64,000 nt of DNA, from positions 62,234-126,233 of the forward strand of contig NZ_AWZU01000021.1 of the NCBI RefSeq assembly GCF_000472385.1. Reading direction: 5' to 3'. This document shows, one piece after another, positions 1 to 8,142 of this stretch. Below the pieces are notes generated by a model. It saw only the letters and a list, made by a program, of their open reading frames with translations, made no database searches and was not told where the DNA came from. Numbering within the stretch: the stretch's first letter is position 1; each line of letters opens with the position of its first letter. The position numbers were made by a program, and so were the translations under genes. The DNA comes from Bradyrhizobium sp. ARR65. GTDB taxonomy: Bacteria; Pseudomonadota; Alphaproteobacteria; Rhizobiales; Xanthobacteraceae.

Positions 1-887
1 GCCAACTCGACCAGTATGTGACATGGATGCGCAATGAGCGCGGTTTCACGCCATCGACGGTGGAGCAATGGAGTCGGATGATCGGCAGGTTCCTACGCTG
101 GTGTGATCAGACAAACCGGCAACTTAGGGACCTGCAGCCTGCGGACGTTGACGCCTATTTCGTAACCCAGGCGACGGGACGATGGTCCCGCGTTTCGGTG
201 GCCAGCACAGCCTCTGCCTTGCGGGGATTTCTGCGCTATGCGGCAAAGCGGGGAATGTGTACGGACCGCTTAGCGGCCTCGATTTGCCGGCCTCGGCTCT
301 ATCGTCAGGAATCGCTGCCGTATGCCCCAGGTTGGTGCGACGTGCAGCGCATGTTGGCCGACGCCGAGACCGACAACTCCCGGGACATCCGTGATCGTGC
401 GATCTTGCTGCTGCTTGCGGTCTACGGGATGCGCAGCGGCGAGGTGGCGGCATTGCGCCTCGATCAGATCGACTGGGCCGGTGGGATGCTCCGGCTTTTC
501 CGCCTGAAGCGCCGCCAGCCGCAAATCTACCCGCTGGTCTCCTCTGCGGCTGAGGCGCTCGCCCGCTACATCGACACGGTGCGGCCGTCATCATCGTGCG
601 CGGAAGTATTCCTCCGCATGCAAGCGCCTCGCCGGCCGCTGAAGGCAGGGAGCATCTATGATGTCGCCAACCGCAGATTTGTTGCACTTGGAATCAACGC
701 TGCCCATCGCGGTGGCCATGCGTTGCGCCACGCTTGCGCCTCCCGGCTTCTGGCCGAAGGTCTGTCGATAAAGGAGATCGGGGACCATTTGGGACATCGC
801 AGCGCGGCGTCAACCAGCATCTACGCCAAGGTGAACATGCAGGCGCTTCGCGAAGTCGGAGCGTTCGACCTGGGAGGCCTCCAATGA
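1..887 (+). CDS. Tyrosine recombinase, first gene of a RIT trio (5-prime end outside window)
   Basis: A tyrosine site-specific recombinase that cuts and rejoins DNA through a tyrosine intermediate. The C-terminal catalytic set is visible: Arg in YGMRSGE, the HALRH box, the GH of DHLGH and a terminal Tyr in SIYAKV. The frame is open to the first base of the window, and the GTG at 18 is not preceded by a convincing ribosome-binding site, so the true start probably lies upstream. The stop overlaps the next start (ATGA at 884-887), showing translational coupling to a second and third recombinase. Three adjacent, overlapping tyrosine recombinases are the hallmark of recombinase-in-trio elements; that assignment is inference from arrangement. 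Confidence 0.85.
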   Translation, partial: QLDQYVTWMRNERGFTPSTVEQWSRMIGRFLRWCDQTNRQLRDLQPADVDAYFVTQATGRWSRVSVASTASALRGFLRYAAKRGMCTDRLAASICRPRLYRQESLPYAPGWCDVQRMLADAETDNSRDIRDRAILLLLAVYGMRSGEVAALRLDQIDWAGGMLRLFRLKRRQPQIYPLVSSAAEALARYIDTVRPSSSCAEVFLRMQAPRRPLKAGSIYDVANRRFVALGINAAHRGGHALRHACASRLLAEGLSIKEIGDHLGHRSAASTSIYAKVNMQALREVGAFDLGGLQ

Positions 888-1828
888 TGCTGACCCATGT
901 TGTCGACGCCTATCTGGCCAAGCAGCGATCACTGGGGGCGCGTTTCGAGTCCGCTGAGGTTCTGCTCCGCAGGTTCTGCCGAGCGATGGGCAATCGAGAT
1001 ATCGGCGAAGTCGCCCCAGAGGCAGTAGCCGAGTTCCTCCAAGGCAAAGGATCGCTCAGTGCCACCTGGATGCTGCGATATAGGGTTTTGAGCGGCCTTT
1101 ATAGATTCGCCGTCAGTCGCGGGTACGTGGCATCCTCCCCACTGCCGACAACGTTTCCAAAGCTGCCGCCGCAACAAACGCCCTATGTTTATTCCACGGA
1201 AGAACTGCGCCGCTTATTGGACGCGACCTCGATTCTGACGGTTGGGCATAGCCCTCACGTGCCAGCTATGTACCGTACGCTCCTCTTGTTGCTGTACGGA
1301 AGTGGCATGCGCATTGGCGAAGCGCTTCGTTTGGTCTTGCAAGACGTGGATCTGACTGATCAGGTCATCACTGTCCGTGACACGAAGTTCTTCAAAACGC
1401 GCCTCGTGCCAATCGGACCAAAGCTCAACCAGGAACTGGTCGAGTACGTCGAGCGCCGTCGCCGGCTCCCTTTGCCGCGCGGGCAAGAATCTCCATTATT
1501 CACTACGCGCGGCAGTCGACCGTGGCACTATGTGCGGGTCATCTCCTGGTTTCAGCATGTCCGCCGAGCCGCCGGAATCAGTTGCCCTGTCGGCGAGCCT
1601 CGACCTCCACGGCTGCACGATATTCGCCACACAGCCGCGGTGCACCGGGTGATCGCATGGTATCGCTCCGGCCAGGAGGTGCAGCAACTGCTTCCGCAAC
1701 TTGCAACCTACCTTGGCCACATCGATATCCGTTCAACCCAGCGCTATTTGCAGATGACGCCGGATCTCCTCCATGCGGCCAGCGAGCGCTTTGCTCTGTA
1801 CGCGATCGAGGCCGACCATGAAGGATAA
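884..1828 (+). CDS. Tyrosine recombinase, second gene of the RIT trio
   Basis: 314 residues from the ATG at 884, which overlaps the stop of the preceding recombinase. The catalytic signature is complete: Arg in YGSGMRIGEA, LHDIRHT box, LGHIDIRST and the nucleophile Tyr in QRYLQM. The N-terminal half is a SAM-like core-binding domain. A longer frame upstream is open but runs inside the previous gene, so the coupled ATG is preferred. Its stop at 1826-1828 overlaps the start of the third recombinase at 1818. Together the trio would act on the ends of its own element. Confidence 0.88.
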   Translation: MMLTHVVDAYLAKQRSLGARFESAEVLLRRFCRAMGNRDIGEVAPEAVAEFLQGKGSLSATWMLRYRVLSGLYRFAVSRGYVASSPLPTTFPKLPPQQTPYVYSTEELRRLLDATSILTVGHSPHVPAMYRTLLLLLYGSGMRIGEALRLVLQDVDLTDQVITVRDTKFFKTRLVPIGPKLNQELVEYVERRRRLPLPRGQESPLFTTRGSRPWHYVRVISWFQHVRRAAGISCPVGEPRPPRLHDIRHTAAVHRVIAWYRSGQEVQQLLPQLATYLGHIDIRSTQRYLQMTPDLLHAASERFALYAIEADHEG

Positions 1829-2814
1829 GAGCCTGCTTGGTCCGTGGATCCGGCGGTGTTTGCTGGAACATCTGGTCGCCGAGCGCAATCTTTCCCGCAA
1901 CACCCAAGCCAGCTACCGCGACACGCTGACATTGTTGCTGCCGTTTGCCAGCAAGCAGGGAGGCTGCGCCATTGATCGCATGACCGTGGAAGAGTTGATG
2001 CCGGAGGTCGTCCGCAAGTTCCTGGACCACCTGGAGCGCGATCGCCAGTGCAGCGAGGTGACCCGCAACCAACGGCTGGCGACCATCCATTCACTGGCGC
2101 GCTTCATCGGCACGCGTTCACCGGTTCACCTCGCCTGGTGTTCCGAGATACGGGCGGTGCCATTCAAGAAGACGGCTAAGACCGCAATCGGATATCTCGA
2201 AAAGGCCGAGATGGACGCGTTGCTAAACCAACCTGATAGACGCACGAGTCTCGGCGTACGCGACCACGCCCTGCTGCTTTTCCCTATACAACAGCGGTGC
2301 TCGCGCCGATGAGGCAGCAAAATTGACGGTCGGCAATCTCCAACTGGGTGGGTCCCCGTCAGTGCGACTTCACGGCAGGGGAAACAAGGTCAGAATCTGT
2401 CCATTGTGGTCAACGACGGCAACTTCGTTGACTCGTCTTGTAGCCGACCGGAACAAAAGTGAAGCGGTCTTTCTCGGACGGACGAACCAGCCTTTGACGC
2501 GCTTCGGAATATACCGTCTCGTGACGCAATATGCCGCTATGGCAGGCGAAACGGTGCCGACGTTGGCGACGAAGCGCGTGAGCCCACATACGATTCGGCA
2601 CACAACGGCCGTGCACCTGCTGCGCGCCGGCGTCGACATCAACACGATCCGGGCTTGGCTGGGCCACGTATCATTAGACACCACGCACATCTATGCTGAA
2701 GTCGACCTGGAGATGAAAGCAGAGGCGTTAGCCAGGGTCGACATCAGCAGCCTGAGGCCGCCGCCTCGGCAACCCTCTCTCCCGTCATTGATGGCATTCC
2801 TGAAGACCCTGTAG
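1818..2814 (+). pseudogene. Tyrosine recombinase, third gene of the RIT trio, frameshifted
   Basis: The first part (from ATG 1818) encodes the N-terminal domain and runs out of frame after LLLF near 2283. The second part (from about 2284, next frame) continues with YNSGARADEA, the HTIRHT box, LGHVSLDTTHIY and the C-terminus. Removing one C from the CCC at 2282-2284 would fuse the two into a normal protein of about 330 residues, so this is a single-base insertion. It is either real inactivation or a base-call error. If real, the trio lacks one partner and the element should be immobile. Confidence 0.85.
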
Positions 2815-2831
2815 GCCGAAAGGTTACACTC

Positions 2832-2914
2832 TTATGTTGCGGAGCGAGCCGAGGAGGTTGGCGAAATCCTTGGCTCACTCTAGCAGCGACAACATAAATC
2901 TGGCCGCAACATAA
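2832..2914. repeat. Inverted repeat downstream of the recombinase trio
   Basis: An 11-bp perfect inverted repeat: TTATGTTGCGG at 2832-2842 and its complement at 2904-2914, with a shorter extra copy of the right arm (CAACATAA) at 2890-2897. It lies just past the last recombinase gene and before the IS21 remnant, so it probably belongs to the right end of the RIT element. RIT elements are known to carry terminal and subterminal repeats. The outer boundary of the element cannot be fixed because its left end is outside the window. Confidence 0.55.
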
Positions 2915-2944
2915 CGACTGATATGTAATCGTGAACATATCAGC

Positions 2945-4141
2945 CGATTCTGCGATCTCTACCGCAGCTGGGAGGGCCGGCTGTCGGTCACGATGCGTCA
3001 GAGCCATGCGGGTGGCGAGAAGCTGTTCGTGGATTACGCCGGCGACACCGTGCCGGTGATCGTCGATCGGCTTTCGGGCGAGACCCGGCCGGCGCAAATC
3101 TTCGTCGCGGTGATGGGCGCCTCAAGCTTCACTTACGCCAAGGCCGCCTGGACGCAGGGCCTCTGCGATTGGCTTTCCGCTCACGTCGGCGCGCTCGAGG
3201 CGATCGGCGGCGCCCCGAGGCTCCTGGTCCCCGACAATGCCAAGGTGGCGGTGATCAAGGCCTGTCACTTCGATCCTGTGGTCAACCGCAGCTATGCTGA
3301 GATGGCGGCCCACTATGACATGGCGGTTCTCCCGGCACGGCCGCGAAAGCCAAAGGACAAGGCCAAAGTGGAGGCCGCGGTGCTGATCGTCGAGCGCTGG
3401 CTTCTGGGCCGGCTGCGGCATCGTACTTTCTACAGCCTCGCCGAGTTGAACCAGGCCATCGCCGAGCTCCTCCATGATCTGAACGAGGTCCGACCCATCC
3501 GCCGGCTCGGAGTCACGCGGCGCCAACTGCTCGAGGAGTTGGACCGGCCCTTTCTGCGGCCGCTGCCCGCCGAGCCCTATGTCTTCGCCGAATGGCGGGC
3601 GCGCCGGGTCGGCATCGATTACCATGTCGACATCGACCACCACTTCTACTCCGTGCCGCATCGCTTCGCCCGCCAGCCGGTCGAGGCGAGGATCACCGCG
3701 CGGACGGTGGAAATCTTCTTCAAGGGCGAGCGCATCGCCGCGCATCAGCGCATGAGCGGCAACCGCAAGCACACGACCATCCCCGAGCACATGCCGTCGA
3801 GCCACAGGCGTTATGCCGACTGGACCGTTGCGCGAATCCGACGCGAGGCGGCGGCGATCGGTCCTTCAACTGCCGTCCTGTGCGATCTGATCCTGGAATA
3901 TCGGCCGCATCCCGAACAAGGCTTCAGAGCCTGCCTCGGCATTGTCCGCCTGGCGCGGCCCTTCGGTGCCCAGCGCCTTGAAGCCGCGGCCACACGGGCG
4001 ATCGAGATCGGCGCCAGGACCTACGGTTCGGTCAAATCCATCCTCGACAACAATCTTGATCGCCAGGCGCCGCGCCAGCGCGCCGCCGAGGAGCCGGCGA
4101 TCCTTCATCCCAATATCCGCGGCGCGCGCTACTACAACTGA
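2945..4141 (+). pseudogene. istA: IS21-family transposase IstA, N-terminus missing
   Basis: The IstA transposase catalyses strand transfer with a DDE-type RNase H fold. The reading frame is open from about 2921 with the typical FCDLYRSWEG segment, then shows FVDYAG (first Asp), VPDNAK (second Asp) and KPKDKAKVE (Glu), followed by a C-terminal beta-barrel-like region. About 400 residues are present; the family usually has roughly 500, and the missing part holds the helix-turn-helix and start codon. The first in-frame ATG (2993) is internal. istB follows after 11 bases. Not expected to be functional. Confidence 0.85.
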
Positions 4142-4152
4142 AGGACCTCCCC

Positions 4153-4473
4153 ATGCTCACCCATCCCACGCTCGATCAGCTCGACCTCCTCGGCCTTGCC
4201 GGCATGGCCAGCGCCTTTACCGAGATCGAAGCCTCGGGCGAGGCCGCGGCCATGAGCCACGCCGAGTGGCTCGGGCTTCTGCTCGACCGAGAGATCACCC
4301 ATCGCTATGACCGAAAGCTGCTGCGGCGGCTGCGCTATGCCCGTCTGCGTCACCAGGCCGCCATTGAAGACGTCGATTACCGCGCCGCGCGTGGCCTCGA
4401 TCGCGGACTCTTCCAGAAGCTCGCCGAAGGCAGCTGGATCGACGCGCACGACAATCTGATCATCACCGGTCCA
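4153..4473 (+). pseudogene. istB: IstB helper ATPase, N-terminal half (interrupted)
   Basis: The IS21 AAA+ helper protein that brings target DNA to IstA. This half encodes residues 1-107 and ends in IITGP, just before the Walker A lysine. The frame then enters the inserted element and stops at 4491 after a few foreign codons. The other half resumes at 7068. Joining 4473 to 7068 gives an uninterrupted frame with ITGPTGVGKSW across the joint and a total of 252 residues, the normal IstB size. Confidence 0.9.
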
Positions 4474-4490
4474 ACCGAGCCCGCTTCATA
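4464..4490 (+). other. attL of the serine-recombinase element
   Basis: Left junction: istB sequence ACCGGTCCA, the dinucleotide AC at 4474-4475, then element sequence CGAGCCCGC. The right junction carries the same AC followed by istB sequence. The element ends form an imperfect inverted repeat (CGA..C.GC.TCA.AATGC, inward from both sides). This fits a serine-recombinase crossover with a 2-bp AC/GT overlap. Deduced by comparing both junctions; no empty site is present in the window. Confidence 0.75.
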
Positions 4491-4510
4491 ATGCTCACCT
4501 GTTCATGTCG

Positions 4511-6577
4511 TTAGAGTTCCAGCACTTTTTGCAGCGGATCGCCAGACGGCGGACGCCGCAGACGCCGGGCGGTCGCAGCGCTCTTCACATCGGCACGTTC
4601 CAGATCGGCCGCCTTGATGATCCACGGTGCGCCCTTACAGAGCTGATTCGCCGCGAGCTGGTCATCCTTGATCAGGCGGCGCACCGTGGACGGGCTGACG
4701 GACAGGACTGCAGCGGCCTCGTCGAGCGTGACCTCGCCGCGCTCCCGTCGCTCGCCCTCTCGGTAGGTCGCAATCGCATTGTGACTGCGCAGGCTGCATA
4801 CGCGTGACTGTGTCCAGCCGTTGCCGCGCCCTGTAGTCTTGCCGGCGCGATTGAGCACCGAAGCGATCGCCTTGTCCGGCATCTGTCGCGCCAGTACACG
4901 CACCAGATCGACAGTCTCGCCCGCCGCGCTCCAGCGATGTTGCCCTGTGCGGTTCTTCCTGACCTTGAGCGCGGAGTGGTCGCCGCCGTGCCAGCGTATC
5001 ACGAGATCGAGCGCGTTGTCCTCGACGCGGACGATGATCTCATCAATCAGTGTTCGCACGATCCGCTTCCTGGTCTCCGGCGCCACACCCGGCCTGGTCC
5101 AGGCCAGCTGCAGATCGGCGCCGAGCGTCATCAGCCGCTCGCGATCGGCCGGCGTCAGTTCTGTCGCGGGTGAGGCCGTCAGCCCTTCCAGCTCGGTCTC
5201 CAGATTGCGGACGATGCCTAGCCGCTCGTTCCATCGCTTCTCCAACTCGGCGGCAACGAGGCGGTTGTCGGGATCGACGGCATCATATTGACGCCGCGCA
5301 CGGCCGACCTCGTAGCGGGCCTGCTCGAGCGCCAGCTCCACCTGCCGCCGTTTGTCCTCGCTGGCACGGCTGCGCACCGCCTGCGCCGCGAGTGCAGCCT
5401 CGATTCCGAGCGGTTGCAGGCGCTCGATAACCTCGGTGCCGACTTCGCGATCGATCCGCATGCTGCCGAATGAGATGCAGCGATCGCCACCGTGATTAAT
5501 GAAGCCGCCTTGGCAGTGATAGCGGCCGGTGTTGCCGTCCTTGCCGGAGTAGGCGACATGCAGCTTGCGCCCGCAATGGCCGCAGCGCAGCAGGCCGGCC
5601 AGCAGCGCCTCGCCCCGGCGTAATGCACCGCGGCTCATCGGGTTCTTGCCATTGGCATTGTCCGCGATCAAGCTGAGGTTCCTCTCGTAATCCACCCAGC
5701 TCAGATAACCCTCGTGGTGATTCGAGATCAATACCTCCCAGTCTTTGCGTTCCTTCTTGAAGCCGCGAACGACCTTCTTGCGGCCGGCCTCGATGCTGAC
5801 GCGGCTGCCCGTGCGTCCGAATGCATAGGCGCCGGCGTAGATCGGGTTGGTCAGGATGTGCAGGACCGTGTTGTAAACTGGCGGCTTCCACTCGATCACG
5901 CGCCCTTCCGCACCGTAGGTGACGGCAGGCAACGGGATGCGCTCGTGCCTGAGCCACAGGTGCACCTGACGCACCGACTGCATCTCGGTAAACTTCGCGA
6001 ACACGAGCGTGATGGCTTGCGCAATGCGCCGATCCGGATCCTTCGCGATGCTGTTGTTGCCGACCCGCACGTAGCCGATGGCAACCGTCATGAACAGTTC
6101 ACCGCGGCGCGCTTTCTGCTTTAAGGCTTCCAGCGAGCGCTGTCGCAGCACCGACAGCTCCATCTCGCTCATGGTACCCTTCATGCCGAGCAGCAGGCGA
6201 TCGTTGGGATGACGCGGATCGTAGACGCCGTCCTCGTCGGCAATCAGCGTACCCACGAGACCGCAGAACTCCAGTAATGTGTGCCAGTCACGGCCGTTGC
6301 GAGCCAGGCGCGACGCCTCAATCGAGACAACGGCGCCGACACGCCCGTCGCAGATGGCAGCCAGCAACTTCTCGAAGCCCGGCCGCGCAACGCCGCCGCC
6401 GGAGCGGCCAAGATCGTCGTCGATGATGACGACATCGCTCCAGCCGAGCTGCCGCGCCCGATCGGCAAGTCCATATTGACGGCGCTTGCTTTCCAGATTG
6501 TTGGCGACCTGATCGGCTGTCGACTGACGGATGTAGATGACGGCCTGACGGGCGAGGTGCTCAGGCGTGATCTTCAT
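4511..6577 (-). CDS. Large serine recombinase with fused C-terminal helix-turn-helix
   Basis: 688 residues. The resolvase catalytic domain (about 1-150) contains YIRQST with the nucleophilic serine near residue 19, and the RLARN motif; it is followed by the recombinase domain, a zinc ribbon (CGHCGRKL ... YHCQGG, roughly 335-365), a coiled-coil stretch and, at about 615-670, a MerR/excisionase-like HTH (LDEAAAVLSVSPSTVRRLI). Such enzymes integrate and excise elements at short att sites with a 2-bp overlap. The extra C-terminal HTH could act as a built-in directionality or target factor; that is inference. The start overlaps the upstream small gene by 17 bp. Confidence 0.9.
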   Translation of the reverse strand: MKITPEHLARQAVIYIRQSTADQVANNLESKRRQYGLADRARQLGWSDVVIIDDDLGRSGGGVARPGFEKLLAAICDGRVGAVVSIEASRLARNGRDWHTLLEFCGLVGTLIADEDGVYDPRHPNDRLLLGMKGTMSEMELSVLRQRSLEALKQKARRGELFMTVAIGYVRVGNNSIAKDPDRRIAQAITLVFAKFTEMQSVRQVHLWLRHERIPLPAVTYGAEGRVIEWKPPVYNTVLHILTNPIYAGAYAFGRTGSRVSIEAGRKKVVRGFKKERKDWEVLISNHHEGYLSWVDYERNLSLIADNANGKNPMSRGALRRGEALLAGLLRCGHCGRKLHVAYSGKDGNTGRYHCQGGFINHGGDRCISFGSMRIDREVGTEVIERLQPLGIEAALAAQAVRSRASEDKRRQVELALEQARYEVGRARRQYDAVDPDNRLVAAELEKRWNERLGIVRNLETELEGLTASPATELTPADRERLMTLGADLQLAWTRPGVAPETRKRIVRTLIDEIIVRVEDNALDLVIRWHGGDHSALKVRKNRTGQHRWSAAGETVDLVRVLARQMPDKAIASVLNRAGKTTGRGNGWTQSRVCSLRSHNAIATYREGERRERGEVTLDEAAAVLSVSPSTVRRLIKDDQLAANQLCKGAPWIIKAADLERADVKSAATARRLRRPPSGDPLQKVLEL

Positions 6578-6755
6578 CAGCGACCTCCCTTGCCTTGTCG
6601 CCGGCCGCGTGCGTCGCGACGCCGTCGTCGGCGAGGGCCTCGACCAGCATGCGCTCGATCAGGTTGACAAGCAGAGGCTTCTGCGTGTTCGAAATGTCCG
6701 ACATCTTTTGATCGACTTCGAACAGGTCTCGCTGCCGGCTCGGTCGTGGTCGCAT
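6561..6755 (-). CDS. Small protein upstream of and overlapping the serine recombinase
   Basis: 64 residues, mainly helical (MSDISNTQKPLLVNLIERM ... EALADDG). It overlaps the recombinase start by 17 bp, which suggests translational coupling. It lies partly inside the longer frame 6577-7029, so only one of the two frames may be used in the overlap. No function recognised; small partners of serine recombinases are sometimes recombination directionality factors, but nothing in the sequence proves that. Confidence 0.45.
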   Translation of the reverse strand: MRPRPSRQRDLFEVDQKMSDISNTQKPLLVNLIERMLVEALADDGVATHAAGDKAREVADEDHA

Positions 6756-7029
6756 GATCGCCTCCTTCGTGCGGGGCCGATTCCCCTTCAGACGAGGCTA
6801 GAAGCGCATCGAGCCGGACGCGCAGCTCGATGAGCCTATCGACAGATAAACAAGGGGAGCCGGTGACTGCTGGGGAGCGTGCTGTCTCCTCGCTCATCCA
6901 TGCCGGGATCAGGGCGAGCGTGCCGTCGGGCTGAACCACGACCAGATGGTCCTCACCGGCGAAACGCTTGCGGTGCTCGACCTGCACCATCTGCCCGGCC
7001 CGTGGATGGAACGGATAGAAGATCCGCAC
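6577..7029 (-). CDS. Small protein of the serine-recombinase element (DUF5372-like)
   Basis: Up to 150 residues. The N-terminal 95 or so look like a real domain: IFYPFHPRAGQ, EDHLVVVQPDG and LIPAWMSEE resemble the short SH3-like proteins (tentatively DUF5372) found next to integrases. The C-terminal third is Arg/His/Ala-rich and low in complexity, as expected for sequence read in the shadow of the overlapping gene at 6561-6755. It starts only 38 bp inside the right end of the element. Function unknown. Confidence 0.6.
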   Translation of the reverse strand: MRIFYPFHPRAGQMVQVEHRKRFAGEDHLVVVQPDGTLALIPAWMSEETARSPAVTGSPCLSVDRLIELRVRLDALLASSEGESAPHEGGDHATTTEPAARPVRSRSKDVGHFEHAEASACQPDRAHAGRGPRRRRRRDARGRRQGKGGR

Positions 7030-7049
7030 CTCGAATGCCGGACACCCGG

Positions 7050-7080
7050 CATTGTGACGCTGATTCGACAGGCGTCGGCA
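7050..7080 (+). other. attR of the serine-recombinase element
   Basis: Right junction: element end GCTGATTCG, dinucleotide AC at 7068-7069, then istB sequence AGGCGTCGG. With attL this predicts attB as GGTCCA-AC-AGGCGTCGG, which encodes the GPTGVG of the IstB Walker A motif, and attP as GCTGATTCG-AC-CGAGCCCGC. Confidence 0.75.
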
Positions 7081-7505
7081 AAAGCTGGCTCGCCTCGGCC
7101 TTGGGCCACAAGGCCTGCCGCGATGACCGCTCCGTTCTCTACCAGCGAGTACCGAAGCTCTTCGGTGATCTTCAATTGGCCCGCGGCGATGGCCGCTATG
7201 GTCGCCTCTTCCGCGCCCTAGCCGGCGTCCAGCTGCTCATCCTGGACGATTGGGGACTTGAGCCGCTCACCGCAGAGGCACGTCACGATCTGCTTGAGAT
7301 TCTCGAAGAGCGCTACGCTCGCCGTTCCACCATCGTCACCAGCCAGTTGCCGGTCGATAAATGGCACGAGGTGATCGGCAATCCCACTTATGCCGATGCC
7401 GTCCTCGACCGTCTCGTCCACAACGCCCAGCGCGTCGAGCTTGCCGGCGAGTCCTTGCGCCGCAAGCGCCCCCAAAGATCAGCCGCGTCCAAGGCCGAAC
7501 CGTAA
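7068..7505 (+). pseudogene. istB: IstB helper ATPase, C-terminal half
   Basis: Continues the IstB frame from the Walker A motif (TGVGKSW), through Walker B (VQLLILDDWG), the sensor-like STIVTSQLP segment and the family-typical ADAVLDRLVHNAQRVEL, to the stop at 7503-7505. It has no start of its own: the open frame upstream to 6879 belongs to the inserted element. Full function requires excision of the insertion. Confidence 0.9.
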
Positions 7506-7508
7506 GGG

Positions 7509-7576
7509 CTGTGGGTATGACGCTTGTCCTGGAGGACAAGCTTGGACAACGCTGCGCGTTGCCCACATACCCACAG
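7509..7576. repeat. Inverted repeat enclosing a hairpin, downstream of istB
   Basis: Outer arms CTGTGGGTATG (7509-7519) and its exact complement (7566-7576) enclose a perfect 8-bp hairpin GCTTGTCC-TGGA-GGACAAGC at 7522-7541. There is no T run, so it is not a classical terminator. It may be a cis-acting site of the IS21 element or the scar of another element. Confidence 0.6.
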
Positions 7577-7664
7577 CACAGCAGCAATCAAAGAGATCAG
7601 ATCAACAGGACGATTGACGAAAGCCGGCTCAGCGCCAACAATCCCATCGCCAGCGGCACCGACC

Positions 7665-7737
7665 CAGGGGCGACATCATGTCGGAATCCCGGGGCGAGAT
7701 TATCTCGGTACGCAGGGGCGACTTCCTCGGAATCCGC
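7665..7737 (+). repeat. Three degenerate tandem repeats at the IS21 right end
   Basis: Three consecutive units of about 24 bp, each starting GGGGCGA and containing a CTCGG or GTCGG core (about 7665, 7691 and 7714). Multiple short repeats at the ends are characteristic of IS21-family elements, where they are transposase binding sites. The exact IS terminus is not determined. Confidence 0.55.
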
Positions 7738-7745
7738 AGCGTAGC

Positions 7746-8142
7746 AACAAGGCTTGCCCAGCGACGCATCTCGCACGCACACATACTCGCTTGGTCCTCG
7801 CGGCGCACATCTCATCAAGTCAACGCCCGCAGAGCCCATCTCGAGAGAAAATTCCAACTGTAGTGATAGAAGCTGATAAAAAAAGTCTCGCGGTCTATTG
7901 TCTTAAACCAGGTCCACCCAGGGCAATCAGGCAGATCATGGTCTCCAAAGCCCCGTGAATGGAGCCGTCATCTACAAGAATGAGCTCGTAGCTTTCGCCG
8001 ACCGCAGTGGCCGCACTAACACACCCACGCCAAATCGGGCTTTCAAACTCACCCCTCAAGTGTGGTAGGGGACGCCGCCTTTACGGTTTACTAATGCGGA
8101 TCTATTCCTTGCAGCGCAAACTGTGCGCGATGCAGGTATCCT
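7746..8142. other. Gene-free stretch
   Basis: About 400 bp between the IS21 end and the methyltransferase. Only short frames without family features; no clear promoter or RNA structure seen. Confidence 0.5.

Larger units (their letters stand above)
4474..7067 (-). mobile_element. 2.59-kb serine-recombinase element inserted in the istB P-loop
   Basis: A compact element with a large serine recombinase and two small overlapping genes, all on the minus strand. Its limits come from the split istB: exact removal of 4474-7067 restores the istB frame. The ends form an imperfect inverted repeat of about 20 bp. No flanking direct duplication beyond the shared dinucleotide is seen, as expected for serine integrases rather than DDE transposases. 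It appears intact and potentially mobile. Confidence 0.8.
2921..7745 (+). mobile_element. IS21-family element, left end missing, with a serine-recombinase element inserted in istB
   Basis: Order istA-istB on one strand followed by short repeated end sequences at 7665-7737, as in the IS21 family. The left end and the N-terminal coding part of istA are gone, replaced by the RIT-end sequence. istB is split by a 2.59-kb insertion at 4474-7067. Nested layers (RIT next to IS21, recombinase element inside IS21) show several successive insertion events at this spot. Confidence 0.8.

Noticed and set aside
124..687. 187-codon minus-strand frame opposite the first recombinase
   Set aside because: Runs antisense within a clear tyrosine recombinase gene; Arg/Ser-rich shadow without motifs.
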